64,000 nt of DNA from Bog-473 sp963788125 (lineage in GTDB: Bacteria > Actinomycetota > Acidimicrobiia > Acidimicrobiales > RAAP-2), in contig CAWBFN010000002.1 in NCBI GenBank assembly GCA_963788125.1, positions 2,108,001 to 2,172,000 of the forward strand. Direction: 5' to 3'. The notes under the pieces were generated by a model that worked only from the letters and a program-made list of their open reading frames with translations, ran no database searches and was not told where the DNA came from. The position numbers were made by a program, and so were the translations under genes. This document shows, piece after piece, positions 60,124-64,000 of this stretch (positions are counted from its first letter, which is position 1; every line of letters starts with the position of its first letter).

Positions 60124-61053
60124 TTGAAAGCAGTGCGGAACACGCCGCCCGGTGTGGAGGTCGTCGAGATCGACGAGCCGCAGGGCGACGGCGAACTGGT
60201 GCGGGTGGCGGCGACCGGGATCTGCGCGTCGGACCTCACCTACCTGCGCTTCGGCAGCACCCAGATCGCCGGCCACGAGTTCGCCGGCGTGCTCGGCGAC
60301 GGGACGCCGGTCGCAGTCGAGGCGATCTTCGGCTGCGGTGCGTGCCCGCGTTGCGAACAGGGGAACTACAACCTCTGCGAGCGTGGTCCTACGGCGCTGG
60401 GCATGCTCGATCCCGGCGGGATGTGCGAGTGGTTCATCGCGCCCCGCCATGCGCTGATGCCCCTCCCACAGGGCCTCGGTCTGGCGGACGCCGCGCTCGT
60501 CGAGCCGGCATCGGTCGCCTGGCACAGCTGCCACACTGGTGGGGTCGGCCCCGAGACCCGTGTGGCGGTCGTCGGTGCGGGGGCCATCGGCATACTGGCG
60601 GCCACCTCGGCCCAGGCCATGGGTGCGCCCGAGGTGGCCGTCGAGGCGCGCCACCCTCACCAGCAGGAGGCCCGTGAGAGCGTCGGAGCATCGACGCCCA
60701 CGGGAGACTATGACGTCGTCATCGAAACCGGCGGCAGCGAGAGCGCGCTGCGCCGGGCCGTCGAGCTCGCCCGCCCCGGCGGCACCGTTGTCTACCTCGG
60801 CGTGTACGACCCCGACACCGCCTGGCCCCATCACGAGGCGTTCCTACGGGAGATCGCCCTCCGCTCGTCGTTGGGCTACTGCGGCCACCACGGACGGCGG
60901 GAGTTCGCCGAGGCCGCCGAGATGCTCGCGGCCCGTCCGGAGCTGACCGCCATGCTCATCACGCACCGATTCCCCATTGACGATGCCCCCGAGGCCTTCC
61001 GGGTGGCGCAGGACAAGTCCAAGGGAGTTTTCCGTGTCGTGGTCGAGCCCTGA
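60124..61053 (+). CDS. Zinc-dependent medium-chain dehydrogenase
   Basis: 309 residues from TTG with GGAGGAGG five bases upstream; shorter than the usual ~345. GICASDLTYLRFG carries the catalytic Zn Cys, AGHEFAG the His-Glu, and FGCGACPRCEQGNYNLC the structural Zn Cys set. The coenzyme fold is VAVVGAGAIGILAATSAQ. Shortening is mainly in loops after the first domain and in the central Rossmann region. A polyol or alcohol dehydrogenase of the sorbitol/threonine type is likely. Confidence 0.92.
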   Translation: MKAVRNTPPGVEVVEIDEPQGDGELVRVAATGICASDLTYLRFGSTQIAGHEFAGVLGDGTPVAVEAIFGCGACPRCEQGNYNLCERGPTALGMLDPGGMCEWFIAPRHALMPLPQGLGLADAALVEPASVAWHSCHTGGVGPETRVAVVGAGAIGILAATSAQAMGAPEVAVEARHPHQQEARESVGASTPTGDYDVVIETGGSESALRRAVELARPGGTVVYLGVYDPDTAWPHHEAFLREIALRSSLGYCGHHGRREFAEAAEMLAARPELTAMLITHRFPIDDAPEAFRVAQDKSKGVFRVVVEP

Positions 61054-61121
61054 GGCAGCTGCCTGATCCTCCAGTCCCCGTAACCGGCTGGCGAACCACC
61101 GTTGAGCATGGGAGATAGTCG

Positions 61122-61379
61122 ATGTCCACTGACGACGAGCTGTTCCACCAGGTAGGCCTCATCTTGAACCGTCGATCGGGCTGGAGATACGAGCCATCGA
61201 CCACACCTGGGGCGCAACCGTCGTGGTGCTTCGATCCCGACGGTGACATCCTGATCGGCGTCACTGTGATCGACGGTGTGCATTCGGTCTACCTGCCGGA
61301 CGTGGACAGGGAGATCGATTTCGACAGCAGCGAGGCGCTGATTGCCTGGATTGAGGAGAACGAGGCTCGCGTCGTGTAG
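61122..61379 (+). CDS. Small hypothetical protein (85 aa)
   Basis: 85 residues, strongly acidic at the C-terminus. A compact alpha/beta pattern: SGWRYEPSTTPGAQPSWCFDP, then strands DILIGVTVIDGVHSVYLPD and helix SSEALIAWIEENEARVV. No signal, membrane segment or known motif. GGGAG lies ~9 bases before the ATG. It sits between a dehydrogenase and an alpha/beta hydrolase, 54 bases before the latter, on the same strand. Function unknown. Confidence 0.65.
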   Translation: MSTDDELFHQVGLILNRRSGWRYEPSTTPGAQPSWCFDPDGDILIGVTVIDGVHSVYLPDVDREIDFDSSEALIAWIEENEARVV

Positions 61380-61433
61380 TGCGAGACGATCAACAGGCGT
61401 GCCGTTCCAGACCATCCCCGGAGGTCTTTGCAC

Positions 61434-62135
61434 ATGATCCCTACTGTCCTCATCCATGGTGGTGGCCTCGACGGCCGCTGCTGGGAACGCCTTCTGCCCC
61501 TGCTTTCCGGACCGGCTCTGGCGATAGACCTGCCCGGTCGCGGCACGCATCCGGCTCTACTCGACTCGGTTGGCTTCGCTGAATGCGCTGCGTCTGTCCG
61601 CGACGACGTCGACGCCGCCGGCTTCGACTCGGTCGTGCTCGTCGGCCACTCGCTGGCCGGATGCTCCATGCCCGCCATGGTTGCCCTCATGGGTGAGCGG
61701 GTGACGGGCTTGGTCTTCGTCGCGTGCACGGTGCCCGAAGATGGCCACAGCGCGTTCGACACTCTCGACCCGGACATTCAGGCCATGATCCGAGAAGCGG
61801 ATGAGCCGCTCGAACCTCGGCCCATGGATCCCGCCATCGCCAAGGTCGTCCTCGGGAACGACCTGGACGAAGAGCAGTTCGCATGGTGCGTCGAACGACT
61901 GGTGCCCGAGGCGCCCCGGCTGACGATGGACCCGGTCGACCTTTCACCACTGCGCACACCGACGCCGTGCACCTGGGTTCGAACGCTGCAGGACCTCATC
62001 GTGCCGGCAGACAAGCAGTTGCGCTTTGCCGACAACGTCGGTGACTGCTCGGTGGTCGACATCGACGCCGGTCACATGTGCATGGTCGGCCAACCGGTGG
62101 CACTGGCCGCGATCCTGAACGACCTGGCCGCCTGA
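61434..62135 (+). CDS. Alpha/beta hydrolase (short, EstC/MenH-like)
   Basis: 233 residues from ATG at 61434, with GGAGGT eight bases upstream. VLIHGGGLDGRCWERLLPLL opens the fold; nucleophile Ser73 in VGHSLAGCSMP; AIDLPGRGTHP; catalytic Asp probably in LQDLIVPADKQ and His in DIDAGHMCMVGQP. This spacing is that of small plant-esterase-like (salicylate-binding protein 2-type) hydrolases in actinobacteria. Substrate unknown. Confidence 0.92.
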   Translation: MIPTVLIHGGGLDGRCWERLLPLLSGPALAIDLPGRGTHPALLDSVGFAECAASVRDDVDAAGFDSVVLVGHSLAGCSMPAMVALMGERVTGLVFVACTVPEDGHSAFDTLDPDIQAMIREADEPLEPRPMDPAIAKVVLGNDLDEEQFAWCVERLVPEAPRLTMDPVDLSPLRTPTPCTWVRTLQDLIVPADKQLRFADNVGDCSVVDIDAGHMCMVGQPVALAAILNDLAA

Positions 62136-62192
62136 CCACCGGGAGTGGATGACCGCCGCGCTTCTCCATAGAACGCACCGCATACTGAGCAC

Positions 62193-62831
62193 ATGCCCAA
62201 GGACCGAGACATCGAGGCGTTTCACAATCGGGCCGCGGGCTACGAACGCGGGTGGCGCGGTCGTATGCACTACGACATAGCCCTCCGCACGGCGGACATC
62301 GCGCTCACGCTCAACCCCGCGCCCCGGCGGGTGCTCGACGTGGGATGCGGAACCGGTCTGCTCCTGCGGCTCCTCGCCGAGCGCCTCCCTGAGAGCGACG
62401 AACTGGTCGGAATCGATGCCGCAGAGGGCATGATCGCCGTTGGGCGTTCGATGGCGAACGACCCCCGCATCCGTCTCTCCCGCGGAGTGGCGGAGAGCCT
62501 GCCGTATCCCGACCAGTCCTTTGACGTCGTGGTCAGCACGACGTCCTTCGACCATTGGAAGGATCAAAATGCGGGGCTCGCCGAGTGTGCGCGGGTGCTC
62601 GCGCCGGGCGGCCACTTGGTCCTGACGGATCTGTTCTCCATATGGCTCGCTCCGACGATGCTCCTCGGCCACCGGAACCGCGCACGGACAAAGCGTCGAG
62701 CCGGTGCCCTGTTGACGGCGGCCGGGTTCGGCTCCGTGACATGGCACACCCTCTATCGCACGATCATCGGCACGGCGGTGGCAGGCAGGGCCGGGTCAGT
62801 GGGAATTGGGGAGGGACCAGGGCACAAATGA
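62193..62831 (+). CDS. Class I SAM-dependent methyltransferase
   Basis: 212 residues. Motif I VLDVGCGTGLLLRLLAE (~48-64), acidic end of strand 2 in LVGIDAAEGMI, RLSRGVAESLPYPDQSFDVVVSTTSFDHW (motif II/III; segments AESLPYPDQSFD and VVSTTSFDHW), ARVLAPGGHLVLTDLF. This is the UbiE/Methyltransf_11 type. It methylates a small molecule of unknown identity. TACTGA four bases before the ATG and no ribosome site hint at a leaderless start. The stretch 62832-63046 after it has no supported gene. Confidence 0.92.
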   Translation: MPKDRDIEAFHNRAAGYERGWRGRMHYDIALRTADIALTLNPAPRRVLDVGCGTGLLLRLLAERLPESDELVGIDAAEGMIAVGRSMANDPRIRLSRGVAESLPYPDQSFDVVVSTTSFDHWKDQNAGLAECARVLAPGGHLVLTDLFSIWLAPTMLLGHRNRARTKRRAGALLTAAGFGSVTWHTLYRTIIGTAVAGRAGSVGIGEGPGHK

Positions 62832-63046
62832 GGGGGAGGCCCAGGCACTGGACTGAGTTCGCCGCCGGGGTAGAGTCGGCTCGGGAGCTCGGAGAGCCAG
62901 CGGGCCAGGAGCGGGAGGGCGAGATGGATCGAGGTGACGGAAGCGTGGCGCCCATCACCTGGGGGGCGCCAGTGCAGGGGCGCGGACTACGACTCCGACA
63001 CCGACTCCGACCTTCCTACGCCTGCGATCACCGCGAGGGCTGACCC

Positions 63047-63868
63047 ATGCCGAAAGCTCTCGAGTGCCTGCACATGAACCACATCAACGCCATGGTGGAA
63101 GACCTCGACCGCGGGGTCGCCCACCTGCGCGATCTTTATGGGGCGCAGTTCAACCGGGATCTGCCCGGCGAGCACTGGCACGCGTGCCTCATAACGATCG
63201 GGGGCGTGATGTTCGAGTTGTTTGCGCCTTCGGAGTATCTGTTGCACGCCCGCTTCGGGCCCCACTACGTCGGCGTTGAGTACCAGGTACCCGATGTCGA
63301 TGACGTCCGTGCCGAGGTCCTGGCCCGGGGTATGCGGGTCATCAGGGAGCTGGGTGTCGCCATCCACGTCCATCCCGCCGAAGCATTCGGTGTGGCCTGG
63401 GAGTTCTACGGCCATAGCTTCCATGACGATCCCCCGCCGGTGCAGTACGTCGAGCCGCTCAAACCCCCGGACTACTGGCGCGAGCATCCACTCGGCTATA
63501 GAGGGCTCAAGCGCTTCAGCGTCGCCGTGTCGGACCTAGCGGCCGCCACCACGTTCTTCCGGGAGTTCCTCGGGGCCACCGTGCTCTACGAGCAGGCGCG
63601 TCCAGCGGTCGCCGCTCGAGCTATCGGCTTCACCCTCGATGACACCGTGGCGGAGCTCATCAGCCCGATCGGGTCGGGCCCCATTGAGCAGCACCTGGCC
63701 CGTTACGGTGATGGCATCCGGTCCACCGTGTTCGCCGTCCGGGATCTCGGTCGGGTCACACGCCACTTCGCCGAACGCGGCGTCACGCTCGGCCCCGGTG
63801 ACGCGCCCGACACACTCATGATCGCGCCGGAGGACAACCTCGGCCTGCTGTTCGAATTCTCGGAGTGA
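63047..63868 (+). CDS. Two-module VOC-family protein
   Basis: 273 residues. Module 1: LHMNHINAMVEDLDRGVAHLRDLYGAQF, with candidate metal His in HINAMV and Glu in VMFELFAPSEYLL. Module 2 begins YRGLKRFSVAVSDLAAATTFFREFLGATV and ends NLGLLFEFSE. A four-VOC-unit dioxygenase-like arrangement could form one or two metal sites, but the second module has Phe-Ser-Val where the first metal His would be, so only one half may be active. Substrate unknown. Confidence 0.88.
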   Translation: MPKALECLHMNHINAMVEDLDRGVAHLRDLYGAQFNRDLPGEHWHACLITIGGVMFELFAPSEYLLHARFGPHYVGVEYQVPDVDDVRAEVLARGMRVIRELGVAIHVHPAEAFGVAWEFYGHSFHDDPPPVQYVEPLKPPDYWREHPLGYRGLKRFSVAVSDLAAATTFFREFLGATVLYEQARPAVAARAIGFTLDDTVAELISPIGSGPIEQHLARYGDGIRSTVFAVRDLGRVTRHFAERGVTLGPGDAPDTLMIAPEDNLGLLFEFSE

Positions 63869-63889
63869 CGGTCAAGGTCGAGCTCTGAC

Positions 63890-64000
63890 ATGGCTCTCGA
63901 GATCAACACCGCCGACGAAGCACGGGGCGTCACCGTGCTCCTGCACCCTCATCCTCATTTCGGCGGCGACCGGTTCCACCCGTTCATCGAAGGCCTGTTC
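63890..64000 (+). CDS. Alpha/beta hydrolase, N-terminal part (cut by window edge)
   Basis: 37 codons from an ATG, 21 bases after the VOC stop. VTVLLHPHPHFGGDRFHPF resembles the HPHPxxGG oxyanion segment of dienelactone-hydrolase-like alpha/beta hydrolases. The rest lies beyond the window. Probably co-transcribed with the VOC gene. Confidence 0.65.
   Translation, partial: MALEINTADEARGVTVLLHPHPHFGGDRFHPFIEGLF

Noticed and set aside
62832..63046. Possible small gene between the methyltransferase and the VOC protein
   Set aside because: No start with a ribosome site or coding-like frame; the stretch seems to be leader sequence.
1..64000. tRNA, rRNA, insertion sequence or integrase remnants as signs of a mobile island
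   Set aside because: None was recognised on either strand by eye; transfer of the catabolic region is therefore not claimed.

Overview
The window is GC-rich DNA with many GTG/TTG starts, several probably leaderless promoters, and numerous LLM-type (F420/FMN) flavoproteins, cytochromes P450, amidohydrolases, SDRs and acyl-CoA enzymes. That gene content points to an actinobacterium, plausibly an Acidimicrobiia-type soil or water lineage (inference; no rRNA marker is present). I see no tRNA, rRNA, CRISPR array, transposase or phage gene.

Layout. 1-9.1 kb is mixed metabolism: the 5' part of a branched-chain-type substrate-binding protein, an enoyl-CoA hydratase, an SDR-P450 couple, glutathione peroxidase, a two-gene ABC exporter, a prepilin-like protein without the usual Glu5, an NAD-binding dehydrogenase and a TIM-barrel isomerase. 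9.2-37.1 kb is a dense accessory catabolic region: aldehyde dehydrogenase, a second substrate-binding protein, two related amidohydrolases, alpha/beta hydrolases, an aldo/keto reductase, two Baeyer-Villiger-type monooxygenases (one directly followed by an HSL-type esterase), a FadD3-like acyl-CoA ligase, SnoaL-like protein, a zinc alcohol dehydrogenase split by a frameshift, LLM monooxygenases, SDRs, a Rieske oxygenase, VOC protein, flavoprotein reductase, a frameshifted Gfo/Idh oxidoreductase, a D-aminoacylase-type amidohydrolase, and GntR and TetR regulators. Together they read as uptake, oxygenation, ester cleavage, CoA activation and oxidation of a cyclic or alicyclic carboxylic substrate. 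The substrate is not known.

37.3-46.8 kb holds regulators and ion handling: MarR with a small membrane protein, an RCC1-repeat lipoprotein, MarR plus a ClC channel with CBS and TrkA-C domains, an arsenic/cadmium cluster (arsR divergent from cadI, a MIP channel and arsC), and an ArsR-type sensor overlapping a His-rich CDF metal exporter. 46.8-64 kb is mostly housekeeping or lipid and secondary metabolism: an RlmD/TrmA-type RNA methyltransferase divergent from a PhoU-like protein, a fused double acyl-CoA dehydrogenase, a TPR protein, a second P450 with an LLM partner, PhzF, a zinc dehydrogenase, a methyltransferase and a two-module VOC protein.

Two patterns cut across the genes. (1) A direct-repeat site, ATAGAY-N6-ATRGATYHA, occurs upstream of four units of the catabolic region (about 10.9, 12.3, 19.6 and 28.1 kb), suggesting one regulon. 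(2) At four gene ends the last bases with the stop codon are tandemly multiplied, in units (52, 20, 25 and 7 bp) not divisible by three, so that stops fall in more than one frame, and in all three at three of the loci. The annotation rests on reading the sequence alone; no database search was run.
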